Shown here piece after piece: positions 55,999-64,000 of a stretch of 64,000 nucleotides of DNA. The DNA is taken from the NCBI RefSeq assembly GCF_900114745.1, contig NZ_FOUB01000006.1, positions 1 to 64,000 of the forward strand. The letters are read 5' to 3'. A program made the position numbers and the translations under genes. The notes beneath the pieces are model-generated. The model did no database searches, was not told where the DNA came from, and worked only from the letters and a program-made list of their open reading frames with translations. Source of the stretch: Nitrosomonas communis (GTDB taxonomy: Bacteria > Pseudomonadota > Gammaproteobacteria > Burkholderiales > Nitrosomonadaceae). Each line of letters begins with the position of its first letter. Position 1 is the stretch's first letter.

Positions 55999-56135
55999 TA
56001 ATCATTGAAGCAATTAAATTAAGCTCGAGTGATGACTACTTTCTCGCGATGATGAGGCAGTAGGCCTTGAGTGAGTTAAAAGAGCTCGTAGTTAGGTACT
56101 GTGGCGATAAGCTTTGTCTGTGAAAAAGTATCTTA

Positions 56136-56236
56136 TTCCATTTCCAAATCAAAAATGACGCGCAGGCGAGCCGCAGACAGTATCAATAACACGGCAAGGT
56201 GAAGCCGACAAAGTCAGTTTTGATTTGGAAATGGAA
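56136..56236 (-). repeat. Miniature inverted-repeat element upstream of the ABC exporter
   Basis: A full 101-bp copy in reverse orientation with TTA at 56133-56135 and 56237-56239 and almost perfect 20-bp terminal repeats. It ends 49 bp before the chosen ABC start. It carries an in-frame GTG (56199) that extends the ABC reading frame by 29 codons. The rest of the 290-bp gap shows no gene. Confidence 0.92.
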
Positions 56237-56285
56237 TTACCTGAACCATTTTGCCTTTTCCTTCTTTTTAATTGTACTTAAGAAA

Positions 56286-58583
56286 ATGCAGCAGAATTTT
56301 TATCCATTGCATAGTGACGCTACGCTTCCTTCTGTCTGGGCTTCTCAAGTTGAGGCGCATTTGACAAGGGAAGAAACCGTATTGGCCTGGCTAGAAGTTG
56401 ATCTTGATATTCAATTACATTTTTCTTCCGGCATTATCGTATTAACTAATCGACGACTGATAGCAAAAATGGCAGAAGAAGAAAATTGGCATGACTGGAA
56501 TTATCAATCGGGTTGGGTATTGGTGTGCCGTGATTATGCCGGTGTAGGTAATCTTGAGCTATTTGATGTGCATGCACGGCTGGCTCATTGGTGCTATACA
56601 TTGAGCAAGGGTGCTCGAGCGAGCCGTCTTATCGCACAATTCACCCAACTTCTTAATGCCCAGTTAACCGAGGAAACTCAGATACAGCCCATAGCAGCTA
56701 AGTGTCCAAAATGTGGAACAGCTTTAACCCATGATCAGGAAACTTGTCCGGTATGCGATCAGGATGCTCATGCTGCTCCTTCTACATGGACACTATTTCG
56801 TTTATGGCGCTTTGCGCGACCTTATAAATGGCGCTTACTCACCGGCTTTCTGCTGATGCTAGGCAGTACGGCGGCCACGTTGGTGCCTCCCTATCTGACC
56901 ATGCCTTTGATGGATAACGTGCTGATTCCTTATCAAAACGGTAAGCCGATCGACGTTGATCTTGTCGTCATGTATCTTTCCGGTTTGCTGGGAGCAGCTT
57001 TTCTTGCCTGGATATTGGGTTGGACAAGAACTTATATGTTAGCAAAAGTATCCGAGCGGATAGGTGCGGATTTGAGGACGACAACGTATGAGCATCTTCT
57101 TAAGCTTTCACATAGATATTTTGGCGGTAAGCGAACAGGTGATCTGATGGCGCGTATCGGTGCGGAAACAGATCGTCTCAATCTTTTTCTTTCACTCCAT
57201 CTGCTCGATTTTGCCACAGATGTGATTATGATGAGCATGACGGCCATTATTCTATTTTCGATCAATCCCTGGTTGGCACTAGTAACACTATGTCCGTTGC
57301 CACTTATTGCCTGGTTGATTCATCTGGTTCGCGATAGATTGCGCACTGGGTTTGAGAAAGTTGATCGGGTTTGGGCAGAGGTCAATAATGTGCTGGCAGA
57401 CACCATTCCCGGCATTCGTGTGGTCAAAGCTTTTGCGCAAGAAGATCGGGAAGTGGCACGTTTCCGTGCAGCTAATCAGCATAATCTGGAAATTAATGAT
57501 CGGGTCAACAAGGTTTGGTCGTTGTTTACCCCTACCGTAACGTTATTAACTGAAATTGGCTTGTTGGTGGTATGGATTTTTGGTATCTGGCAAGTATCGG
57601 AGAATCAGATTTCTGTCGGGGTGCTGACTGCTTTTCTAGCTTATATTGGTCGTTTTTATCTGAGACTGGACTCAATGAGTCGGATAGTTTCAGTAACGCA
57701 AAAGGCTGCTGCTGGAACCAAACGTATTTTTGATATTCTTGATCATGTTTCCAGTGTGCCAGAGCCCGCCAAACCGGTTCATTTACCTGTGATTAAAGGC
57801 CGCATTGAATTGCGCAATGTCGGTTTCCGCTATGGGACCCGCAGTGTCACGCAAGATATCAGCCTGACAATTGAGCCCGGGGAGATGATTGGCTTGGTTG
57901 GGCATAGCGGTTCGGGTAAGAGTACACTTATTAATCTCATCTGCCGTTTTTATGACGTGAGCGAAGGTGCCATTCTGATCGATGGGGTAGATATTCGTTC
58001 ACTGCCTGTAGCAGAATATCGCAAGCATATTGGTTTGGTGCTACAAGAGCCATTTCTTTTCTTTGGCACAATTGCAGAAAATATTGCTTATGGTAAGCCC
58101 AACGCAACCCGCAAACAGATTATCGCTGCGGCTCGCGCTGCGTATGCGCATGAATTTATCCTGCGGCTACCTCATGGTTACGATTCTCTGGTAGGTGAAC
58201 GTGGGCAAGCGCTTTCTGGGGGTGAGCGCCAGCGTATTACGATAGCCCGTGCCTTGCTGATTGATCCTCGTATCCTGATTCTCGATGAGGCAACCTCTTC
58301 TGTTGATAGAAAAACCGAGAAAGAGATTCAAGAAGCACTCAATAATCTGGTCCATGGCCGTACCACGATTGCCATTGCCCATCGTTTGTCTACCTTGCGT
58401 GAAGCCAATAGATTGGTGGTGCTTGATGGGGGAAAAATCATCGAAATGGGTAATCATGCCGAATTGATGGACCGGCACGGATTTTACTACCATCTTTACC
58501 AATCTCAGGCGCGGAATGTTGATACGGAGTCTCCTTTACTCAGGTTGGATACCGAAAGAGGTGCCAAGGGAGAGCGGACATGA
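56286..58583 (+). CDS. ABC exporter (fused permease-ATPase) with zinc ribbon, cyanophycin-locus type
   Basis: A half-transporter of 765 residues. The N-terminal about 140 residues are a soluble domain, followed by a zinc ribbon (CPKCGTALTHDQETCPVC), six membrane helices (about 180-480) and the ATPase domain with GLVGHSGSGKST, LVLQEPFLFFGTIAENIAYG, ALSGGERQRITIARALL and ILILDEATSSVD. ATG 56286 is preferred to GTG 56199, which lies in a mobile repeat. The 4-base overlap with the DUF1854 gene, and cyanophycin synthetases downstream, suggest that it handles cyanophycin or its building peptides. The substrate is inference. Confidence 0.85.
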   Translation: MQQNFYPLHSDATLPSVWASQVEAHLTREETVLAWLEVDLDIQLHFSSGIIVLTNRRLIAKMAEEENWHDWNYQSGWVLVCRDYAGVGNLELFDVHARLAHWCYTLSKGARASRLIAQFTQLLNAQLTEETQIQPIAAKCPKCGTALTHDQETCPVCDQDAHAAPSTWTLFRLWRFARPYKWRLLTGFLLMLGSTAATLVPPYLTMPLMDNVLIPYQNGKPIDVDLVVMYLSGLLGAAFLAWILGWTRTYMLAKVSERIGADLRTTTYEHLLKLSHRYFGGKRTGDLMARIGAETDRLNLFLSLHLLDFATDVIMMSMTAIILFSINPWLALVTLCPLPLIAWLIHLVRDRLRTGFEKVDRVWAEVNNVLADTIPGIRVVKAFAQEDREVARFRAANQHNLEINDRVNKVWSLFTPTVTLLTEIGLLVVWIFGIWQVSENQISVGVLTAFLAYIGRFYLRLDSMSRIVSVTQKAAAGTKRIFDILDHVSSVPEPAKPVHLPVIKGRIELRNVGFRYGTRSVTQDISLTIEPGEMIGLVGHSGSGKSTLINLICRFYDVSEGAILIDGVDIRSLPVAEYRKHIGLVLQEPFLFFGTIAENIAYGKPNATRKQIIAAARAAYAHEFILRLPHGYDSLVGERGQALSGGERQRITIARALLIDPRILILDEATSSVDRKTEKEIQEALNNLVHGRTTIAIAHRLSTLREANRLVVLDGGKIIEMGNHAELMDRHGFYYHLYQSQARNVDTESPLLRLDTERGAKGERT

Positions 58584-59050
58584 GTAAGCCTGACTATCAT
58601 CTGAGCCGAAATGCCTTTGGGCGGCTAATTTTCGCGGACAAGGACCAGCAGGTACATGAAGGTATCGTGCCAGTACGAGCATTTCCAATTACAGCATCTG
58701 ATCAGGGCATTGCGCTCGTCAATGCACATGGTCAAGAATTAGCCTGGATCGAATGTCTGGCTGAGTTACCCGAAGAATTTCGTAAATTGATCGAGACAGA
58801 GCTTGCTAATCGTGAGTTTATGCCAGAGATAAAGCATATTGATAAAGTATCCAGTTTTGTCACGCCGAGCACCTGGTGGGTTAAAACAGATCGAGGGGAG
58901 ACTGCCTTCGTGCTCAGGGGTGAAGAAGATATCCGCCGTTTATCGCCTACTGCTTTGTTAATCGCTGATAGTAATGGCATAAATTTCCTGATTCGCGATC
59001 GTTTGATGCTTGATCGCCACAGTATCAAGTTGCTGGATCGTTTTCTTTAA
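58580..59050 (+). CDS. DUF1854 protein
   Basis: A 156-residue soluble protein with the DUF1854 pattern: GRLIFADKDQQVHEGIVPVRAFPI, HGQELAWIECLAELPEEFRKLIETELANREFMPEI, and a later TPSTWWVKTDRGETAFVLRGEEDIRRL and LIADSNGINFLIRDRLMLDRHS. Its stop-start overlap with the ABC exporter (ATGA) makes it a probable accessory subunit. In genomes I know of, DUF1854 genes sit beside such exporters and cyanophycin synthetases. Its biochemical role is unknown. Confidence 0.8.
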   Translation: MSKPDYHLSRNAFGRLIFADKDQQVHEGIVPVRAFPITASDQGIALVNAHGQELAWIECLAELPEEFRKLIETELANREFMPEIKHIDKVSSFVTPSTWWVKTDRGETAFVLRGEEDIRRLSPTALLIADSNGINFLIRDRLMLDRHSIKLLDRFL

Positions 59051-59664
59051 TTTTTGATAACCATACTATTTATCCAAGATTTTTGCACGATTTTGGTTAA
59101 TTCCATTTCTAAATCAAGACTGTGTCGGCTTTACCTTGCCATATGATTTTTACCGTTTCACCATCGTTTGCGGATCAGATTTCCGATTGGATTGAACCAA
59201 TAATAAGTCAGCGAATTTTTACAGGTTCTTTCTTTGCCAGTCAGACTTATTGCCTACCGCGTCAAGGATTGCAATTTGGGTGAAGAAAATCATTATTTAT
59301 TTAAACCTAAAAACTGCTTTTAGGTTTAATGCCATCGCACCAGTTATTTTAGAAATATGATTGTTTGTTGTATGCAAAAGTCATATAATTTTTTTTAATA
59401 CAACATTTGATGTACGTATTTATACGTATTGAGTTTCTTTCTGTTTTTCGATATTTTATAGCATAACATTGGCATAAAATATCATGCTGAAGACTAAATC
59501 TACGCTTTTGTTTTTCTGTATAAATGCTTTTCTGTATCTGAATTCCTCTGTATCTACGTTCCTATTTATAGGAAAAAAACGTAAATCTTTATATTGATGT
59601 AAACCGATTGACGCCCGCGGCGTTAATAGAAGTGTTACTCATTCCCAATTTCAACTTATAGCTT
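59051..59664. other. Intergenic with a decayed miniature repeat, probable promoter of the cph genes
   Basis: A 614-bp gap. A strongly diverged repeat lies at about 59099-59200 (ttccatttctaaatcaagac, then tgtcggctttaccttgcc); only the left half is convincing. The region 59330-59600 is very AT-rich and rich in T-runs. No gene was recognised. Because of the gap, the cyanophycin genes probably have their own promoter. Confidence 0.45.
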
Positions 59665-61977
59665 ATGTCAAATAAATCCAATTTGGATAGCAACAGTAAA
59701 AAAGATCTTAAATTTCTTGAAATCCGCCATTTAAATGGGCCCAATATCTGGACCTACTATCCGGTGCTTGAAGCGATTGTCGATATTGGTGAACTTGAGG
59801 ATTTTCCATCAGACATCATTCCTGGCTTTTATGAGCGCTTGTCTTCGTGGCTGCCAACGCTGATTGAGCATCGCTGCAGCTATGAAGAACGCGGTGGCTT
59901 TTTGCGCCGTGTCAAGGAAGGCACATGGCCTTGCCATATTCTTGAGCATGTGACGCTCGAACTGCAAAATCTTGCAGGTATGCGTGGTGGATTTGGCAGG
60001 GCGCGTGAAACTTCGACTAGAGGCGTCTACAAAGTCGTTGTGAGTGCCTGGCATGCAGAGATTACACGGAAGGCTTTATTCTTGGCTCGGGAGCTCATTC
60101 TGACAGCGATGGGATTTGATATGCATCAGCAATCTTATGATGTGAAGGGAGCTATAGAGCATTTGCGCGACATGGTCGATTCGTTATGGCTTGGACCTTC
60201 AACCGCTTGTATTGTAGATGCAGCAATCGCACGCAATATTCCAGTTATGCGATTACTCTCCAAAGGAAACCTCGTTCAATTGGGCCATGGTGCACGCAGT
60301 CGGCATATTTGGACGGCTGAAACAGATCGGACACCAGCCATTGCTGAAAGCATTTCACGTGACAAGGATCTGACCAAAACATTGCTTCGTTCCTGTGGAG
60401 TACCTGTTCCGGAAGGACGTATGGTCAACAGCCAAGAAGATGCATGGCAAGCGGCTAAGGAAATAGGCTTGCCGGTAGTCGTCAAACCATGTGATGGTAA
60501 TCATGGGCGAGGCGTGTTTATTGAGTTAAGCAGGCGTGAAGAAATCGAATCCGCCTTTTCCATCGCCTTAGAAGAAGGAACTGGCGTACTAGTCGAACGC
60601 TACATCCCTGGGACTGAGCATCGTTTACTCATTGTTGGTGGGCAACTCGTAGCAGCAACGCGGGGTGATACGGTATCGGTCACCGGTGATGGTGTCTCTA
60701 CTATAATTGATTTAATTAAAAAGCAAATTAACTCAGATCCACGGCGCGGAACTTCTGAAGACCACCCGCTCAACATTATCCGGCTGGATAGTGCAGCCAA
60801 GATGGAGATTGCTCATCAAGGCTATACGCCTGATTCTGTTGTGCCAGTTGGAGTCAAAGTGCTGATTCAACGCAATGGTAATCATGCTTTTGATGTAACG
60901 GATGATGTTCATCCAAGTATTGCCAAAACGGCATCCTTAGCAGCGCGTGTGGTGGGTCTGGATATTGCCGGGATCGATCTGGTAGTCAGTGATATCTCAT
61001 GCTCACTGGAAGAACAAGGTGCTGCAATTGTGGAAGTAAATGCTGGTCCTAGCCTGCTGATGCATATCAAACCTGCCGTAGGAAAATCCAGACCCGTTGG
61101 TCAGGCGATTGTAGATCATCTTTTTCCGAATCAAGACTATGGTCGAATTCCTATTGTTGGCATTACCGGCAGTTATGGCAAAACCACGGTTGCTCACCTT
61201 ATAGCCCGATTACTTACGCTTTCAGGTAAGTGTACAGGGTTGGCATGCAGCAACGGGCTTTATATCGATCATAAGCAAATTGATAAGAGTGATTGTGCCA
61301 ATTGGCAAGCAACCAATCGCACCTTAATGAATCGTACCGTTGAAGCGGCAGTTTTTGAGAACGGCTTTGAAACTATTCTGCAAGAAGGATTGGCTTACGA
61401 TAGCTGTCAGGTAGGGGTCGTGACCAATGTTGAGCCGACTTTATATTATGGCCGGCATGGTATTGAAACATCTAAACAAGTTTTTACTGTACTGCGTACC
61501 CAAGTTGATGTCGTGTCACCGACCGCAGCTGCCATTGGCGATGTTCTGAAAGAGGTGGTTTTGCCGACAGGAGTAGCGGTTCTGAATGCAAAAAATCCTA
61601 TGCTGATCGAAATGTCGGAATTATGCCATGGTGAAGTCATTTACTTCAGCAGTGATCCAGACTTACCCGCTGTCAACTTACATCGCCAGCAAGGGACAGG
61701 TCCCACCCAGGGTAAACGAGCTGTCATTATTCGTAATGGAAGAATTGTATTGGCTAATGGGTCTGATGAAATGTCATTAATCAAACTGGCTGAGCTGCAG
61801 CCTGCCGTGGGTGATCGTGCAGTGAGAGAAATAGAGCATGTATTAGCTGCGGTAGGCGCTGCCTGGGCACTCGGTATTTCGCTTGAGTTTATTCGGCTGG
61901 GCATTGAAACATTTGGATTCGGCCAAGAGACAAGTAAAGCTCAATATCAGCATTTTCCAGAAAAACAAGAAATTTAA
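59665..61977 (+). CDS. Cyanophycin synthetase-like protein, first of a pair (CphA')
   Basis: A 770-residue ligase. The N-terminal domain (about 15-160; EIRHLNGPNIWTYYPVLEAIVDI) and the ATP-grasp domain (about 215-485) are followed by a Mur-ligase-type domain with P-loop GITGSYGKTT (499-508). The Mur portion is about 270 residues, shorter than in the roughly 870-residue cyanobacterial CphA. ATP-grasp features include VVKPCDGNHGRGVFIEL, LVERYIPGTEHRLLIVGG and AIVEVNAGPSLLMH. In betaproteobacteria such a shorter paralogue stands upstream of cphA, and its exact reaction is less clear. No ribosome-binding site is obvious. cphA follows after 11 bp. Confidence 0.88.
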   Translation: MSNKSNLDSNSKKDLKFLEIRHLNGPNIWTYYPVLEAIVDIGELEDFPSDIIPGFYERLSSWLPTLIEHRCSYEERGGFLRRVKEGTWPCHILEHVTLELQNLAGMRGGFGRARETSTRGVYKVVVSAWHAEITRKALFLARELILTAMGFDMHQQSYDVKGAIEHLRDMVDSLWLGPSTACIVDAAIARNIPVMRLLSKGNLVQLGHGARSRHIWTAETDRTPAIAESISRDKDLTKTLLRSCGVPVPEGRMVNSQEDAWQAAKEIGLPVVVKPCDGNHGRGVFIELSRREEIESAFSIALEEGTGVLVERYIPGTEHRLLIVGGQLVAATRGDTVSVTGDGVSTIIDLIKKQINSDPRRGTSEDHPLNIIRLDSAAKMEIAHQGYTPDSVVPVGVKVLIQRNGNHAFDVTDDVHPSIAKTASLAARVVGLDIAGIDLVVSDISCSLEEQGAAIVEVNAGPSLLMHIKPAVGKSRPVGQAIVDHLFPNQDYGRIPIVGITGSYGKTTVAHLIARLLTLSGKCTGLACSNGLYIDHKQIDKSDCANWQATNRTLMNRTVEAAVFENGFETILQEGLAYDSCQVGVVTNVEPTLYYGRHGIETSKQVFTVLRTQVDVVSPTAAAIGDVLKEVVLPTGVAVLNAKNPMLIEMSELCHGEVIYFSSDPDLPAVNLHRQQGTGPTQGKRAVIIRNGRIVLANGSDEMSLIKLAELQPAVGDRAVREIEHVLAAVGAAWALGISLEFIRLGIETFGFGQETSKAQYQHFPEKQEI

Positions 61978-61988
61978 GGAAATTTACT

Positions 61989-64000
61989 ATGAAAGTGATA
62001 CAAATCCGTGCATTGCGCGGTCCCAATCTGTGGAGTAAGCATACATCTATTGAAGCAACGGTTTTATTTAGCGAGAACGAATGTACTATCGACAGAATCC
62101 CGGGTTTTGAAACGCGCCTGCGTGAACGCTTTCCTGAAATTGCACAGCTCCTACCCGCTGATCGTTATAAAATGGCGACTGTGGCCCATGTTCTCGAATT
62201 TGCTGCACTCGGTTTGCAAGTGCAAGCAGGTTGTCCAGTTACCTTCAGTCATACTACTCAGACATCGGAAACCAATACTTTCCGGATTATCGTTGAATAC
62301 AGTGAAGAGGCAGTGGGAAGGCTTGCTTTTGAACTCTCTTTAGAACTTTGTCACGCCGTTATAGAAAATATACCCTTTGATTTATCCACAGCGTTACTCC
62401 GCTTACACACGCTTTATGAAGATATCCGTCTCGGACCAAGTACTGGTGCTATTGTGCGAGCAGCTGTTGCGCGTGGTATTCCATGCCGTCGCTTGACAAA
62501 TGGAAGTTTGGTACAGTTTGGCTGGGGAAGCAAGCAGCGGCGTATCCAAGCTTCTGAAAGTGATTCAACCAGCGCGGTTGCAGAATCTATTGTGCAAGAT
62601 AAAGAACTGACTAAAACACTCTTGCTTGCGGCAGGTATTCCTGTTCCTGTGGGGCGACCAGTTATCGATGCTGAGGATGCATGGGCTGCTGCCTGCGAAA
62701 TTGGTGCACCAGTAGTGGTTAAACCACAGGATGGCAATCAAGGCAAAGGTGTAACCGCTAATCTCGTTGATTGCGAACAGATCAAAGCAGCTTATGTGAA
62801 AGCCACGGAAATTAGTGACAATGTGCTGATTGAACGCTATGTGATCGGGCATGATTATCGTATGCTGGTTGTGGGCAAAAAGTTAGTGGCTGCCGCGAGA
62901 CGTGATCCTCCTCAGGTAGTAGGGGATGGCGTTCATAGCATTTATCACTTAGTGGAGCAAATCAATCGTGATCCACTGCGCAGTGAGGGTCACGCAAATT
63001 TACTGACTAAAATCCACCTGGATGAGATTTCACTGACGCATCTTGCTAGCCAGGGACTGACAGCAGAATCTATTCCGGCTAAAGGCATGCGGGTTGTGTT
63101 GCGCAATAATGCCAATTTGTCCACAGGTGGTACGGCAACTGATGTAACGGACGATGTTCATCCCGAAATTGCAGCAAACGCGGTTGCTGCTGCACAAATG
63201 ACAGGGCTAGATATTTGCGGAATTGATTTGATTTGCGAGAGCATCATGCGACCATTGGAGGAGCAAGGCGGTGCAATTATCGAAGTCAATGCAGCTCCCG
63301 GTTTGCGTATGCACTTGCAGCCTTCATATGGTAATGGGCGTCCAGTAGGAAAGGCAATTATCGATAATATGTTCGCGCAAGGTGATGATGCGCGTATTCC
63401 GGTTGTTGCTGTAACAGGCACTAACGGCAAAACGACAACGGTGCGCTTGATAGCCAATATTTTGGAAAATAACCAGTTGCGTGTTGGCATGACGTGTACG
63501 GATGGAGTGTTCGTCAATGGACAATGTATCGATACTGGCGACTGCAGTGGACCTAAGAGCGCCAGAAATGTTCTGTTCCATCCTGATGTCGATGCTGCTG
63601 TGCTAGAAACCGCGCGAGGTGGCATGTTGCGTGAAGGGTTAGGTTTTGATCATTGCCAGGTGGCTGTCGTAACTAATATCGGCAGGGGTGACCATCTCGG
63701 TCTGGCTAATATCAATACAATCGACGAATTGGCAGCCGTCAAACGACTTGTTGTAGAGAATGTCTTACCTGGTAGAGGTATCGCTGTGCTCAATGCAGAT
63801 GATCCTCAGGTTGTCAAAATGGCTGCTTATTGTCCGGGTACTGTTATGTTCTTTTCTCGAGATAGCCATAATATGATGGTGCTGTCGCAACGTGCGCAAC
63901 GTAAACGCGTCGTTTATCTTGAGGATCATTTCATTGTTGCATCAGAAGCAGAAGTTGAGCAACGAATATCTTTGAGTGAGATCCCCCTTACTAAAAATGG
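61989..64000 (+). CDS. cphA: Cyanophycin synthetase, cut by window end
   Basis: The frame runs from ATG 61989 (AAGGAAA upstream) to the window edge without a stop, giving about 670 residues. It begins MKVIQIRALRGPNLWS. ATP-grasp motifs are VVVKPQDGNQGKGVTANL, VLIERYVIGHDYRMLVVG and AIIEVNAAPGLRMHLQP; the Mur-ligase P-loop is VTGTNGKTTT (475-484). ETARGGMLREGLGFD and VVTNIGRGDHLGL belong to the Mur central domain. CphA builds the Asp backbone and adds Arg side chains using ATP. It is related to the 59665 protein along most of its length, so the pair probably arose by duplication. Confidence 0.93.
   Translation, partial: MKVIQIRALRGPNLWSKHTSIEATVLFSENECTIDRIPGFETRLRERFPEIAQLLPADRYKMATVAHVLEFAALGLQVQAGCPVTFSHTTQTSETNTFRIIVEYSEEAVGRLAFELSLELCHAVIENIPFDLSTALLRLHTLYEDIRLGPSTGAIVRAAVARGIPCRRLTNGSLVQFGWGSKQRRIQASESDSTSAVAESIVQDKELTKTLLLAAGIPVPVGRPVIDAEDAWAAACEIGAPVVVKPQDGNQGKGVTANLVDCEQIKAAYVKATEISDNVLIERYVIGHDYRMLVVGKKLVAAARRDPPQVVGDGVHSIYHLVEQINRDPLRSEGHANLLTKIHLDEISLTHLASQGLTAESIPAKGMRVVLRNNANLSTGGTATDVTDDVHPEIAANAVAAAQMTGLDICGIDLICESIMRPLEEQGGAIIEVNAAPGLRMHLQPSYGNGRPVGKAIIDNMFAQGDDARIPVVAVTGTNGKTTTVRLIANILENNQLRVGMTCTDGVFVNGQCIDTGDCSGPKSARNVLFHPDVDAAVLETARGGMLREGLGFDHCQVAVVTNIGRGDHLGLANINTIDELAAVKRLVVENVLPGRGIAVLNADDPQVVKMAAYCPGTVMFFSRDSHNMMVLSQRAQRKRVVYLEDHFIVASEAEVEQRISLSEIPLTKN

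Noticed and set aside
56199-56285. Extension of the ABC exporter to GTG 56199
   Set aside because: The extra residues are encoded by the mobile repeat at 56136-56236, which has its own copies elsewhere; they are not part of the protein family.
1-64000. CRISPR arrays, rRNA and tRNA genes
   Set aside because: No regular short repeat-spacer array and no cloverleaf-like sequence with a proper T-arm was found on reading; the only dispersed repeats are the miniature element and IS remnants.

Overview
The window looks like a stretch of a betaproteobacterial chromosome, most plausibly a Nitrosomonas-like ammonia oxidiser. The clues are AT-rich intergenic DNA, a sigma factor/DUF3619/DUF3106 trio, a paired cyanophycin-synthetase locus, a long-form PstC/PstA phosphate transporter and many decayed insertion sequences. 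This is inference from gene content; no rRNA or tRNA gene is present to anchor it.

Layout. 1-1115: end of an IS4-type transposase and a tiny gene. 1322-8995: small membrane protein, Fic AMP-transferase, MATE exporter, Lon-like protease, glutathione peroxidase-like protein and exported rhodanese. 9584-16406: a two-gene signalling operon made of a receiver-GGDEF-EAL protein and a 1635-residue HAMP-array hybrid histidine kinase. 16519-18133: a dead IS1380-type element. 18348-22553: a lipid/glycolipid operon (frameshifted olsB-like gene, metallophosphoesterase, glycosyltransferase) and a diacylglycerol-kinase-like gene. 23108-30478: Hsp20, an orphan divergent GroEL, patatin, M14 peptidase, alpha/beta hydrolase and an OlsF-like bifunctional acyltransferase. 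30496-37301: an accessory zone with IS630, IS3 and IS982 remnants, a ribbon-helix-helix-like regulator behind palindromic operators, and a PIN-PhoH gene lying between two 500-bp inverted repeats. 37302-43757: a second Hsp20 and the complete pstSCAB-phoU operon behind a Pho box. 43957-53311: EcsC, then a divalent-cation cluster: P2A-type ATPase, divergent MetK, two further proteins with the same PGRxR domain, a DUF5132-like protein, a CaCA exchanger and an MgtE-like transporter. 53332-55998: acyltransferase and the sigma factor trio. 56286-64000: ABC exporter, DUF1854 protein and two cyanophycin synthetases, the last cut by the window edge.

Two themes stand out. First, a roughly 101-bp miniature inverted-repeat element occurs about a dozen times. 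Seven copies carry a clean 3-bp TAA/TTA target duplication, so it is or was mobile. One copy sits inside the IS1380 element, and several lie within 50 bp of start codons, where two lend in-frame codons to the downstream reading frame. Second, the 44989-50769 cluster uses one small domain (H-x3-PGR-x-R ... N-x-LTGSV) three times, fused to a P-type ATPase and in two stand-alone proteins. Together with a MetK paralogue that has lost the GAGDQG loop, it looks like an undescribed divalent-cation handling system.

Limits: family names rest on motif recognition, not on searches. Start codons were moved from the longest reading frame where a ribosome-binding site or signal peptide argued for it.
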